Below are positions 46,236 to 58,988 of a stretch of 64,000 bases of DNA, piece after piece; within the stretch, counting starts at the first letter, position 1; every line of letters begins with the position of its first letter. Origin of the DNA: Gordionus sp. m RMFG-2023. Lineage: Eukaryota > Nematomorpha > Gordioida > Chordodea > Parachordodidae. The translations under genes were made by a program, and so were the position numbers. The notes under the pieces were generated by a model. It worked only from the letters and a program-made list of their open reading frames with translations. It did not search any database and was not told the DNA's origin. Where the stretch lies: contig NC_088776.1 in assembly GCF_954871325.1 (NCBI RefSeq), forward strand, positions 45,154,569 to 45,218,568. The letters run 5' to 3'.

Positions 46236-48477
46236 ATTATACTGCGAATTTTTTTCTTAGATTATATTTGGCAATTTAATTGACTTTTAAGTTTTTTTGT
46301 CATGTGATATTGAATTCACGACTATATAATATTCACTTTAATCAGCTACTAAAGTCTCATAATCTGAGAATGATTTTAATTAGTTAAAACCAAATAATCA
46401 TACTTTTTTTTAACTAGCATGAACAAATTTCATAATTTCGTGTATAAATTTTTATTATGATGTTTTTTTAAAATCATGTTTTAAATTGTTGATATATCTT
46501 TCTTTGTCAACCGAGGCTTATAGAATAATTTTTGGCTAAAGTTAGAAGCCATTGGAATTCTATTAACTAAGTGGTAACAATAAAATTTATCTCATTTTTA
46601 TATTAGTCAAGAAGATCGCATAGATGTTTCGTAGAGTTTTAATGCCATTTTTTAATATTATACCTATTAATAAATTATGATATTATAATCACGCTGATTC
46701 AAAAATATATATCAATTATTTATATATTAATTTTTTTTAAATAAATTGTAAATAAATTATTTTGTTTCATTGTGGTGTCATAATTACGAAAAAGCCATTA
46801 AATATTCAGGAAACTAAACATAATTTAAGTATAGTAAAATATTAATGAATCAGAATAATATTTACTTTTTATTAAGGTCATATTTCTATTAAAAGTAGAA
46901 ATTAGCTCCCAATTATTTATTATAATAAGTCAATAAATATTTTTTATTAGTATAACCTCTAAAAAATTACATCAAATTGATATGCCCAATATTTTTACTT
47001 CAAAATTTGAAAATAATGATAATATTTAATCAGTAATTTCTAATTTAAAAATCATAGTTAAAAAATCTTTACATTTAAAATAATTTCAATAAAACATCGA
47101 AATATTTCTAAATCTTCAAGTGTATTTTATTACAAAATAGGTAAATGTATTTTATTAAATAAATTCAAAATTAGAGTGTATTATATTTCTAATATGTGCA
47201 TAGTGAATTCTTTTGCATAAATATTTACTTAATTTGAAATGATATTGATATTAGAAAAAGTAAAAATAAATTAACTCAATATAAAAAGGCTAAATTAAGA
47301 ATTTTATCGTACTTTATATTTATATCTAATCTTGCCATCATTTAAAAATAGATGTTTTAATAGGGTAAAATAACCACTTTTCCTTGCGTTATATTTATAT
47401 CTAATCTCGGATCGATTGCTATCGTTTAAAAACAATGTTTTAATAGGGTGAAATAACCACTTTAAATTTAGTTAGGATTCAAGATGTCTAAATAAATTTT
47501 AATTTATTACCTGAAATTTAATGGAATCAAATAGGTTCCTTAGAGATGAAATATCTATAATAAATAAATAATATTAAATGAAAGACAAACCAACATATGA
47601 ATTTGACTTGCTTTTTAGTTTGGAAGTGACTAAAACAAGGTTTCTTTGGTAAAATTTTTTTGGTCCTTTTTAAATCTATATTAAAGCATTCCTTTCAGAG
47701 TTGTTGAAATAACTGATACTATATCAATAATACTGTAATCGATATGTTTTCATATCAAACATTATTGGGGAATACTTTTGGGATTTTAATGTATCATACT
47801 ATTCGCGTCATACATTTTATATCTTCGATTTTTTTTTAATCCTAAATGATAGTTTAAATAATTTCCAAAATTTTAAATTAGTATAAAAAAGATTATATTG
47901 TATAAATTAAAAATAATTGTTATTTTATCAATAAATCAAATTAAATTAAGAGTTAGTTTACAAACTTCTTATTTTCTTTACAATTTTTTTCAAAGAAATG
48001 ATTTAAGATTTTTCAATTTTAATAAGAGCCATTGTAAAGATTTACATCAGTATAGGAGGACAAATTTATAGTAACCATTATCCATATTTCAATCTTGAAT
48101 AGGGACTTGGATTCAAAATTCAGAATAGAACAAAGAAAGTGGTAACATTTAGGAGGGGGCGCTAAAAACTTTGAAGAAGCCCCTGAAAAATATATATGGT
48201 CCCCTATTTTCAAATTTTAACTTTTTTAGTGCTAATTGAAGCTCGAATTTTCTTTTTTTGCTCATTTTAGATAGAATTAATTAATTCTTTTTTTGCTTCA
48301 AAGAAAATTAATTTTATCTTTAATGAGCCCCCTCCAGTTAAAAGAAAGAGGAGCTTATATAATTAATATTTATAGCATCGATTTTCCAAATTTCCCAAAG
48401 TAAAACTATTGAAGTTCGATGAGCCTATGCCACAATATGCTATAACTATAAATATAAGAGAAAAACCTTGAAAATTA
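46236..48477. other. AT-rich stretch downstream of the gene
   Basis: No gene seen. Around 48046-48440 G/C-rich scraps (AGGAGGGGGCGCT, GCCCCCTCCAG, GAGCCTATGCCACAATATG) suggest a decayed hAT derivative. The 64-codon minus frame at 48019-48213 falls in that scrap and is unsupported. Confidence 0.45.
47314..47463. repeat. Tandem duplication of about 80 bp
   Basis: Two adjacent copies share TTATATTTATATCTAATCT at the start and GTTTTAATAGGG followed by AAATAACCACTTT at the end (about 47314-47380 and 47389-47463). The middle differs (CATCATTTAAAAATAGAT against GATTGCTATCGTTTAAAAAC). Function unknown. Confidence 0.7.
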
Positions 48478-48699
48478 CAGTGTTGTGATGATTTAATGAA
48501 ACATATTGACGATTAAATTCAAACCCATTCATATAAAATTTTAATATTTGCAAAAATAATTAAAATAACAAAAGGAATAATAAAAGAAATTTCAATAATG
48601 CTTTGTCTATATTTTAATTATTTTTGCAAATATTATAATTTTATATGAATGGGTTTGAATTTAATCGTCAATATGTTTCATCAAATCATCACAACACTG
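48478..48699. mobile_element. 222-bp hairpin MITE with 90-bp inverted ends, Tc1/mariner-type
   Basis: Arms 48478-48567 and 48610-48699 are 90 bp long and inverted with only two mismatches, around a 42-bp loop. Ends are CAGTGTTGTGATGATTT and AAATCATCACAACACTG, flanked by TA (48476-48477 and 48700-48701). TA duplication and a CAGT end point to Tc1/mariner mobilisation. The near-identity of the arms suggests recent insertion or gene conversion between arms. No coding capacity. Confidence 0.9.
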
Positions 48700-48781
48700 T
48701 ATTATCATACATAAGATTAGAAATTGTACATATTAGTTTTTCGAATAAATTAAACGATTATTTATAAAATGTTACTATGCG

Positions 48782-50232
48782 CAGAGTTGGGCAGTACCAT
48801 AGACACTTGTATCTATATTTTCTATCTTTTTATCATAATGAGATAGTTATACGTGTATCGAAGATATTTTATTTTTAAAAGAACCTTGTTTTTTTTTCAT
48901 TTCTATGACAAAATATACGGATATATTTTTGTAAATTATTAATATTCACTTTTAAACTTCTTTTTTTCTGGATTTTTATATTATTTTTGATATCTTACTT
49001 ATTATAAATTAGATATTTTACCTTTACCTTTACAAAATACTAGCCTGTCTGTTGGCAAGCAAAGATACTTGCATCATTGGCTAAATAAGAGTATCTTTAA
49101 TACAATATATTTTTATAAAAGTATCTATTTCCTCTGCACAATTACCCATAGAGTCGACGAATATGTCAATATATCTCATGGGTCACCAAAAATCAATATC
49201 ATGGCAATGAGCTGAAGGTTAATATTTCAATTAATGAAAATTCTATATATTTCTCTGTATGATATCCCAAAATTTTTCAAATTGTTTAGAATTTTTTTTA
49301 ATTATCTAAAACGCTTGATATTTTGACAACTATAAATAAAATATTCTTACGATATCATTAAATATAATTAAAAACCAAAAAAACATCATTCTGAAAAAAT
49401 TAAACAATACAATCAGAAAATCAAAATTACCTAAATAATACTACTTATATAAAAAGTACCAAGGACTGTGAAATATAAATAAAGCAAATATATTTAATTT
49501 GGGCATCGTTAAGACCAAGATTCTAACTTAAACAGTTGCCCAAGTTAGACATTTTCTTATATATATATACTTTAAGAATTTGATTGTGACTCAAAATTCT
49601 TGTCAAAATACAGAGTTGTCCGTCCATATTATAAATTAGACAAGGTTTACAGTATATATTTTATTCACCCTATATAATTAATATTAATATGGATAAGAAA
49701 TTATAAAAGTGAATAATCTAATTTGTATAGTAAAATTAGTATGCCAAAATATAAAATACAAAGAATATTAATTTAAAAGATAAAGATTGGAGAGAAAGAA
49801 AGAAAGTGTAATTTTCTAAAGATTGAGCATGATATTCGGAAGAAGATAGACATCAAATTAATTTTAATAAAGAATAAGATATATTTTTCACTCAACATAT
49901 AAAATGAAATTCGATCTTTTTATAATAATTGTAGTAACTGATATAATGTCATTCACAATTAGAATTAGTGTAGTTCAAAAAAAAAGAAAAACAATTTAAA
50001 ATTCGAATGTCATTACCAAAACAAAACAAGTAGTTTAAAAGAGAAAAATAAATAAAAAAAACAATTACAACTACTTAACAGAAAGATTAAGAAAAGAAAG
50101 AAAAAGAACAAAGTTGAAAAGAAAGTATAAGATACAGATATAAGTATCTTATTAAAAATGTTAAAACAGAGTACAAGATACAAAAGGATCTTGTATCTTA
50201 GATGCAAGTATTTGGAGTACTGTCCAAATCTG
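48782..50232. mobile_element. hAT-like element with CAGAGTTGGGCAGTAC ends
   Basis: Left end CAGAGTTGGGCAGTACCATA and right end mirror CAGATTTGGACAGTACTCCA are similar inverted termini, both followed by TATCT-rich sequence (CTTGTATCTAT; CTTGCATCTAAGATAC). A similar inner end lies at about 49075-49145 (CAAAGATACTTGCATC ... CTCTGCACAATTACC), so a shorter copy may be nested. No transposase sequence is recognised inside. No target duplication is visible. Confidence 0.5.
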
Positions 50233-51404
50233 CTAAAGACATTTATTTTCTTAAACTATTTTCTAACATTATAACAATTTTCACCTTTCAAAATTAATAA
50301 ATAAAATAAAATAATACCAAAAAAAGTTAAAAATATTTTTAAACTTTTCTTTTCATAAATTTTGAAAAAGTTCAATAAAAGATGGAATTTTGATGTCAAA
50401 AAATTGCTTATCATAATTTTCAGAGGCACATTAAGTAAAACATTCATATTTTTTAAAGAAATACCTGAGAGAGGATATATCAGTTTTATGTCTAAGTATT
50501 TATTTTTATTTTTAACATTTTTGAGTCTAAGAATTTTTTCTGAACATTTAAGCATTTTTTATTCTTAGAGTTTTTATTTTGAGCTATTAAATAGGATCTG
50601 GATAAATTTATAAATGATGTTATTTAAAAATGTATCCTTTAATATTTAACCTTACACAATAATTTTGAAATTGTCTTTAAGTTAATAATCAAATATACTT
50701 TTTGTGCTTACTATGAGTTTAGAATAAATTTAAAAAAAAACATATAATTAAATTTTATTTTAACGTCGCATATCTCTTCATAGCGTAGTTATATGTCATA
50801 TGTGGATGAGTTAACAAACTGCCGTATATATCATTTTAATCAGTCAAGATAATGTTCAAATTTTATAGACATTTCAACGAAATCCATTTCGATATACTCC
50901 GGTCACCATTTTTTTTAGTAAAATTTATTTTTACATAAAATTATATATTTTGAGTACATTATTTAAATGGGCAGTAAAATGATAAAAATGCGCAATTTTA
51001 AATAATAAGTTCTACAGTTTTAAAATTAATCATATTTTATTCAAAGGTTAATTTAATTTGTCTAAATTTTAAAATAAAAAAGTACCGGAATATTGATGTT
51101 CAATACTTTAGATAAAATAGGTATCGCAATAAGATTACGATATACAAAATAGTATCACCAATACTAATATATACCAGATATAATATCGGTTCCTTAGCAA
51201 TCTGATTGTGTTAATAACTTGTCCAAATCGAGTTTATACCTTCCGTTGATAGAGATAACTATGTATGTATTAGCTATTTCAATCAAATATTTTATTAATT
51301 GACTGAGATTCTTTTATTTCAATAAGTAATGGGATTTAAATAGCGTTACCTTTTGACCTTTAATTATACCGAAAAAACTGGATAAATATGCATAATTATA
51401 CAAT
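50233..51404. other. AT-rich stretch, no gene seen
   Basis: Mutually antisense frames at 50256-50568 are Phe/Lys/Ile-rich products of composition. Nothing else is recognised. Confidence 0.5.
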
Positions 51405-51686
51405 TATTGGCGTAATATGGGGGGGGGGGTAGCAGGAAATCCCCCTGACAAATTTGTTAGTTTTTGTAATTATAATGTTAAACTAACAATGATTTTCCCC
51501 CAACAATCCCCCACTTCCTCCCATCCATTACATTATAATCATATTTTCTAAAGTTTTTTTTTATATAAATTTTTTTTAAAATGTAATTTGGAGAAAGTTT
51601 TTCAAAGTGGAGGCTTAAGACTTTAAATTTATGGTAGAAAACCAAATGTTTCCCCCTCCCTTACGAAAATCATGGTTATACCAGTG
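51405..51686. mobile_element. Short hAT derivative with G-run/C-rich ends
   Basis: Left TATTGGCGTAATATGG followed by a G run; right CCCCCTCCCTTACG ... GGTTATACCAGTG. Both are decayed CAGTGGCGTA-type ends in inverted orientation. About 280 bp, non-coding; no target duplication seen. Confidence 0.5.
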
Positions 51687-54600
51687 TTTAAAGGATGGAT
51701 TACACGTGAAATTTTTATTATTTATGCTTATATAACGATAAATTAAAAGGGAAAGGATAAAAAAAATTGGCTTTGATTTTCTGGTACACGCTATATCATC
51801 AGTTATATAAAATGTTGAAAAAAGAAATAACTATGAATATAATTTTTTTTATAAAGGTCTATGATTTTTGAGTATATGGCCTCTGATATCGGTTAAAATT
51901 GTATCGGCTCATACTACTCTTTTTATTACAAATAAAACAAAATATAATTATTTTAAAAATGTATCCTTCTCAAAATTAAATTTAAGATATATTCTTTTTT
52001 TTAAGAAAAGAAGAAATAAGAAGTTATTAACACCCTAATAACTAATGTTGGCAAAATGTTTCTTTTCTTATCTTTTTTATTTTAAATAGTTATTTAACAA
52101 ACAAGTCGCGATTACAAATCTAATTCATTAATACGAAAGAACCAAGCAAAGCTCTGTTGTTATAAAAATGTCTTTCCAAAAAGTTAAAGGTATTATGTAT
52201 AACAGAAGTAATAAAATACAGTTTAATTTAAGAAAGGGTAGTACAAAGATATATGAAAAGGTGCAACATTGTCTTTAGGTTTAAAAAACTAATTATCAGG
52301 AGAGATCGAATTAATAAAACAAGCATAATTATCCTTAAGAATGGCTATTGAGTAATATATTTTATTTATATCGTTCTGTATTTTATTTTTAAATTGAAAA
52401 CGTTTGTAAAATTAAATATTTGTTGAAAAGAGAAAATAAGTCTGATATGAAGAAATTTCACAAAAAAAAATAAGGGGTCAGATTGAAGAAATTTCACAGA
52501 AAAAATTACTTTAAAGGAATTCATAAAATATTATATTATAATTTAAAAATTGATAGAGGAATTGTCTTTCGGCAATTTTTTTAAATTTAAAATATTTGTT
52601 GGGATTTGAATAGATAATGTCTCTCATTATATTTAAATAATAAATTGTTTATTAAATTTTGCATATTTAAATTATCAAAAAATCAATCAAGCTAATCAAT
52701 CATATTTTAAACAATAGGCGGGCGTCCAAAACTATGGGGGCGCTAAAAAATTTAAACAATATGGACTTGTGGGCTATAACTCGCCTATCGCAGTTCAAAT
52801 TTTATTTATTTTAGTTAAACATATGGTAGTTCTTGTTAAAAATTCCCTATTTTTAAATATGATAAAAATAAATTAATTTATTGACACTTACTGATATTTT
52901 TAAAAAAAGTTAAAAATATAAAAAATATAAATAAAAATATATAGTTTTAAAAAAAAGATAAAAATAAATAAAAAGATAATAAAAATAGATAAAAAGATAA
53001 AAATAAATTTTTAACAAAGTTTTAAGTTGGGCAAGGTAGCTCGGGCCATATAATTAAATAGATTTTTTATTCTTAGCTGAATAAAAAAAAAATATTTTGT
53101 TTTTAGTCGAAAATCACTTAAACTTCAGATTATTTTTATAAATTTTACCCCAACCTTGAAGAAAGGAGATATAAATTAACTTGCGCCTAATGTTTGGTAG
53201 ATTTTTATCGGTTTGCACATGTAGTGTGAATGCCAGTAATAACTAAGATGAAGCATGATTAGCAAAATAAATATATTTTAAAAATCCCTACTGTGTCAAA
53301 TAATTTTTAAAAAAATTCAGGTACTGTGTGACGTTGCACAAGTAACTCAAGCTAAAAAAAAGGCAACCTAGTATTGTATTTTTTCTAAGGTTTCGGTTCT
53401 TTAAATAGAGTTTTTTGATAAAATTGAGCATATATGGTATCCTGCAAAAAAACATAAAAACGGCAAATATATAATAGTTATGATACTTTAATAAAAATAA
53501 ATTTTTGGGCGTATAAATATTAGGAGATGAATATTATAAATAAATATAATGCACCAACATGTGTCCCCTGATAGACTTCATTCTGTTAGATTGCACATGA
53601 CATATCAATCACAAATTTAAATAAAACTCTTGCTAATGATAATGCACGTCGTCAGAGAGTACATAGTAATTTATTATATTATGCAACGACTACATTTTAT
53701 TAAATCATTTTAAAATTTTATTTATATTAATCCTAACTCAATGTGGCGGCCATATCTGGAGATCTTTTGACCATACCCACCCTAATCTGGTCCAAGAAGT
53801 TAGCTTCAAAAGAAAAAAAAGTAAAATAAAGTAATTTTGCAATACTAAACCGGGTCTAATTAAAAAATAATTAACATCCGCTGTGGGTCTCTGATAAATA
53901 TTATTTAAATCAGAAATTTTAATTAAATTTTTTAAAAAAATTTAGAGTCATTATTGTTACGAATATAAAACATATATTGAATAATTTTTCGGCCCAGTGT
54001 GGTATTTTATTCATTTAAATTAAAAAAAATTTAAATAACCTAAATTTTGATTTGTACAGGTGTTATATTTTCATTTTTTTAGGAAATAATTAAGAAACAT
54101 ACATCTTAAAGTTATTGCCATATTTTAATTTTCAGCTAAATAAACATTTTTGCAAATAAAATTTAGAATATAGAATTATTTATCTTGCGGGATATTTTCA
54201 ATAAAAAAAATGAATTCGCTCATATTATAAATCAACAAAACTCCTTGGATATTTTAAAGAGATAACAACAAATTCAAAACATTTTTTAGAAAATATATTT
54301 ATATCAAATATTGACAACAATAATAGAATAAAACAAATTTAAATTCTTTTGACATTAGCTAACTCATTATCTATAAAGAAAAGTCATTATCTATTCTCCA
54401 GATGATTACATATTGATGACTAATAATGAGTACCACCTGAAATAATTATAATATTTATATAATTCTAAAAAATTTGACATTATAACAAAAATATAGTTTA
54501 CATTTAACAATAGTTAGAAAATGAAAACCGAGGCAAGTTGGTTCCTTTTTGTTCAAACCTCAATAAGTTCCAGTCTTAAAAAAAATAATTCACCTCGTTC

Positions 54601-54959
54601 TGGGCCTAAAATAGTCATTTTACAAAACCCGAGCCGGTCTTGATTCTAAAAAAAAAAATTCTAAATCATATCAATTAATCAGTTGGAAATGTTGACCAAT
54701 CATATTGTAAAGTTTATTATTTGCTCCTCATATTTTAATTTCCCGTCAAAATAATAATAATAAATAAAAACCAAAATTATTCGAAACGTTAAAATTTTAA
54801 AATTCCAGGCCTTAAGCAAAAATACAAAAAAAAACAGGCGACGCTTAAATTTATAAAAATAACTAGACGAAGCAAGAATTTAAAAAAAAAAAATCCGAAC
54901 CAGGCCTAAATTTCCACTTCTAAACTTAGAACTAAGAAATACTAAAGCGGTGTCCAGTT
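51687..54959. other. AT-rich stretch with decayed repeat pieces
   Basis: No gene supported. It contains the hairpin-like tail AACCAAGCAAAGCTCTGTTG at about 52140 and a short family C relative at 52715-52800. A family A right end (CCGCTGTGGGTCTCTG) lies at about 53878-53893, and CCGAGCC/GGGCCT scraps of the same group at 54525-54930. Confidence 0.45.
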
Positions 54960-55180
54960 CAATTTATTTTTGAGCTAAACAGCTTTTGAATTAGGACACA
55001 CTATTTTGGTTTGTTTAAATTGTTTGATGGTATTGTTTTTTTTCGTTTTTTTATTTGTTTTTTTTCGCTTATTTTTCCTTTTATTTATATTTTTATTTGT
55101 GTTTTTTTCTTTTTTCGTTTTTTATATTTTATTTTTTGTTTAATTCTTTGTTTTTTTTTCTTCTTAGGCTGTGTTTAGAC
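54960..55180. repeat. Dispersed T-rich repeat (family D), inverted relative to 14.2 kb
   Basis: GCTAAACAGCTTTTGAATTA and GGACACACTATTTTGG, then a long TTTTTCGTTTTT-type tract and TTCTTAGGCTGTGTTTAG. It aligns along its length with the reverse complement of 14160-14365. GGTGTCC-type motifs lie outside on both sides (about 54952 and 55208). Confidence 0.6.
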
Positions 55181-55494
55181 GAAGCTATATAGTCGGCAAA
55201 ACAGCTGGGTGTCTGGAAATAAGTCAAACCATGACATAGCCTAAATGCTGAAAGGTTAATAATTTTTGTTGATTTTCTTTTTGATTTCTCAGAAGTATTA
55301 AACTGCTCAGGATTTTCTATTTTCTATTTTTGAATTTTTTATTTTTTTCATTTTTTTTATTTATTTGTCATTCTTTTTTGTTGAGCGAATTTAGTCATTA
55401 GAAGATTAGGCTTCTTTGAAATTTTATTACATAATAGTTCATAATGGATATCAACTGAAGGTTAATAAAAAAATATTTTACCTATAGATCTGTA

Positions 55495-55985
55495 TCATAG
55501 GGGGGGGGGGGGGTAAAATTTTTTTCCCAACAAAATATAATGATAAGGGTATCGAATAAGCGCTTCTAAAATAATAATCGATTGACGGAATTAATTATAA
55601 TGATCCCAGGCCTTTCTTGATCGTGGAAGGGTATTCAAATTTTCAAAAATTTATCTAAGAGTAATATTTCGACAAGCGTATCAAAAGATCCAATATAAAG
55701 ATTGCATGATTGCATTGTTAATCATAACTCTATATATATTCCATACATTTAATGTGAATCTATGTCCAGAGTGGTGGAATTTGAAAACTGTTTCTAACAT
55801 AGTAACTCAACGTGGGATTTAAACATTTTTCTAGTAGGTCATGAGAAGGGGGGGGGGTCAAAAAGTATTTTTAAGATATTATTTTAATATGGGTATCAAA
55901 TAAAAAATATTTTGATTGCTTTGTTAATTTTACTCTAGATCTTCAGATCTCATTTTATTAACTTTTTTCCCCAAAAATATATACC
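55495..55985. repeat. G-run / GGGTATCRAATAA repeat, two copies
   Basis: G runs at 55500-55513 and 55848-55857 are each followed by A/T sequence and a GATAAGGGTATCGAATAAG or ATATGGGTATCAAATAAAA core. The same association in inverted orientation forms the tandem units at 38290-38690, so this is a dispersed sequence. No coding capacity. Confidence 0.5.
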
Positions 55986-55989
55986 AAAG

Positions 55990-57200
55990 CAAAGCCAGTA
56001 ATCAATAGTGGCACCCTTATATCAATTATTGCGAAAATATCAATGTGGATATGAACTACCACGCAACCAAATGCTATTTATATCCGAAACACCAGTCCTC
56101 ACCTATTATAATAAAAATAACACTTAATCCCACTGATACGTCTAATGGAGTTGAAGCCATTTATCGCATAAAAAAGAATGAATAAAACCGCTAGAATTAG
56201 CGCCTATAAGATTAAGCCCTGCAAATCACCATTTTGACAAAATAGGAGGCTCTATCTAGAATATTCGGCTTAATTAAATTTAAATAATATTTGATCGGTA
56301 GTCATTTCACAATTATCCCAGACCCCAAACCTTTAATATCATTATTTAAACCTTATTAAAAGTTATTGAGATGTCATCTCCCGTCTACTAAGATTAGTTA
56401 TTAGCAAATTCTGCCAATAGATAACCTTTATTCTAACTGCAAGGGAACTATATAGATCTTATATTAAACGATAGTTCAAGTATAGTGTCAACTCGGATTT
56501 GCTAAGTAAAATTAAAAATGTTCCGCTATAGTCAAAAATTTAGAGATATCTTTCAAAAGACTAATCAAAGAAAGTAGAGGCGAAGGTAAAACTATTCCAA
56601 AAAAATAAATTAACACATAATTAATGCGGGTTCTAGTTGAAACTGGTTGTTTGTAATGGGGTTTAGAAGCATAATTCCAAAATCGCTGCAAGAATAATTA
56701 CTAATATTACATAAATGTTATCAAAACATACAAAAATAAGTTCTTGGTATAACCATACCCATTAATCAAATGAGCGAAATTATGCCAAAGGTTACATTGT
56801 TAAGAATGTAAGGATTAGAGTTTGATATTCGTCCATTAAACAACACAAGTACACCTAGACTTTGTAGTACCAAATCGCGAGTCATTATTCATATTTATAA
56901 TAGCTAGTTTTAGTAAGTGGTCTGAAGTACAAAAAATTAATACGAATAAGTTTGCAGAGGTCAGTAAATTATTTAGATAATTTCTTACATTTGGTTATCC
57001 AAATATATTAGTCGAACCTTTTCAGGGCATAGAAAAAGTTTTTTTAAAAAATTAAATACGTTCATCCATATCTACTTATAGGCGTTTTTACATGCCCCAC
57101 ACTCCATGAGTAGTATATTAAAATGTTGACCCTTACTCTAAGGTTTAATAAACAGGCTGCCTATCTCCATTTAAACCATTCTTACGTTTTTTAAAAAAAA
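55990..57200 (+). mobile_element. Old Ty3/Gypsy LTR-retrotransposon pol fossil
   Basis: A more G+C-rich plus-strand block carries recognisable traces of a Ty3/Gypsy polyprotein in normal order: an RNase H-like stretch near 56.3 kb, then an integrase-core-like stretch near 56.85-57.06 kb. The element is broken throughout, with well over ten breaks, and no flanking LTRs were identified, so it is a truncated, ancient copy. It lies directly before the Tc1/mariner remnant. Confidence 0.65.
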
Positions 57201-58003
57201 ATTAAATCGATTATAATCAAAATATTAGGCTGATGTTTAGGATTTTAGAGATTAAAACATAAAAATCATTCAAAAGATCGAATCGAAACCTCAATTAATC
57301 AGTTTGACAGAATATAAACACAAGATCTGTCATTAGGCTTAAAAACCAAACTCGCCTACTTCAGTGCCTCTTTAATCCCCATCTGCTGATGTAATGACAT
57401 GAATAATTTCACAAGAGCGCAGAACAGATGACCGAAATAATGTTTTCTCCAAAATTTATCAAAATTTTAGCGACAGGGTTCAAAGTTATGGTCATAATTG
57501 GACAAACAAAATTTGAACTTTCCATGAATCGATTGATTGCAAAAATTGATGCTACCGGATCAGCAGATAAATATGGTGATTATAACCCATGAATAGCCCG
57601 TACTATGGAAAGTGTTTATGCTGTTGGAACACTCATATCGAATCAATAAGATCGATCTGGCACCCACAGGACAATTCGCCAAGTATCCCGAGAAACTGGT
57701 ATTTCGCAAACTTCAGTCCATCGGATTATCAACAAAGAACTAGCTAAAATGTTTAAAAAAGAAACAAGCCCAGGACCTGAGTTGTTAAAGGTAGCTATAG
57801 CTAATAGTGGCTACTTTTTTTGTATTAGCGCGCTACTTTTTTAGAAATACCTTTAAAAAATATAATGAAGGTAAGTATAAACATGAAAATTTAAATATAA
57901 TATAATTAATTATAATTTTTATGATTTATTATTTAATTTTGAAATTGAAATATATTTTCAATTTATAATTTATATTACCCAAATCACGTGTTAATAATTT
58001 AAA

Positions 58004-58260
58004 ATGTCATCGCCTATGAATACCCAAATTGTTGAAAGTGATTCAGACAATGATAGTAATGAAAAGAAGATACCAGGGAAGAAAATGTTCTTAATAGCTA
58101 TAATACAAATTTCCCATTCCCTAGATTTGAAAATTTTTTAAAATAAATATATAATCCAAAACTGGCTTCAAATATATTTGTTTAAAATGCAAAAAAAAAT
58201 ATTTCCTTAAATCAATCCAGTAGCTATAACCTCAAGAAACACCTAAAGGTAAATTGTCAT
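58004..58260 (+). pseudogene. BED-type finger part of hAT transposase
   Basis: It starts MSSPMNTQIVESDSDNDSNE and leads, through frame breaks, into FPRFENFLK and a finger with CKKKYF and SSSYNLKKHLK. The SNLRKH-type helix and aromatic residues before the first Cys are BED-finger features. The acidic leader parallels that of 9307-9543. Not functional as it stands. Confidence 0.68.
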
Positions 58261-58419
58261 TTTTACATTCTTATAATATTTATTTTATAAGACTGTTCAT
58301 GAGTTTTAAGGAAATGGGGAAACATCTAAATAATTTTGGTATAGGACTCTACATCCAAAAAGACTAATTCAATTCAAACCAAATTAATTAATAATGCAAA
58401 TGACAATATTTATCAGAAA

Positions 58420-58620
58420 TTGGCTGATAAAGTTATTGTTGATTTTATAATTTATACAGTTCAGCCAATGTCCTTGGTTGATAATCTATCCTTTACCATG
58501 ATGATTAAAACTCTATCCCCTGGTACAACAATTTTACGCCAGACACTAATGAATAAAATAGCAGATAACTTTAAAATGATGAAAGATGCTCTAATAGTAG
58601 AGTTATCAGAGATATCATAA
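58420..58620 (+). pseudogene. hAT transposase core segment (ZBED type)
   Basis: A 66-codon open frame reads VDFIIYTVQPMSLVDNLSF ... MIKTLSPG, the conserved segment between the BED finger and the catalytic Asp in ZBED-like hAT transposases (usual form: I..T..PFS.VE...F..L...L.P). It ends at a stop near 58620. Nearby, about 58625-58660 continues in the same family style (TMADSWTHNRR, where the catalytic Asp is expected). At about 58735-58765 comes the WLDPRTLKGR-like block. Confidence 0.78.
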
Positions 58621-58876
58621 ATATGTACCATGGCAGATAGTTGGACACATAACAGAAGGTAAAAACTTATTTATATTTATAAATTGATCTGATTAAATAT
58701 TTTTATGCTTATTTGAGAATCACAGGCCATTGGCTAGACCCTAGGACTTTAAAAGGAAGATCTGGCATTAGCTTTCAAAATGATAATAGGATGACAGACA
58801 TACGATGTACTTGCAAATAAAATTATTGATAATCTATCTTATAAATATGTATATAAGATTAAATACGCCCGTACTT

Positions 58877-58988
58877 CTCAAGTGCTATTGTCGAGAGATT
58901 ATTTAGTAAGGCAAAACTTATACTTTCTGATCGTCGCTTTAGACTTGGGGGTGATAATATTGAAATGATTTTATTATTAAAATGCAAC
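58877..58988 (+). pseudogene. hATC dimerisation motif
   Basis: Reads SSAIVERLFSKAKLILSDRR and RLGGDNIEMILLLKCN, a textbook C-terminal hAT dimerisation motif (VERLFS.A...S..R..L). It matches the minus-strand piece at 8540-8660, linking the two copies. The segment between it and 58770 has lost most of the catalytic domain. Confidence 0.85.
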
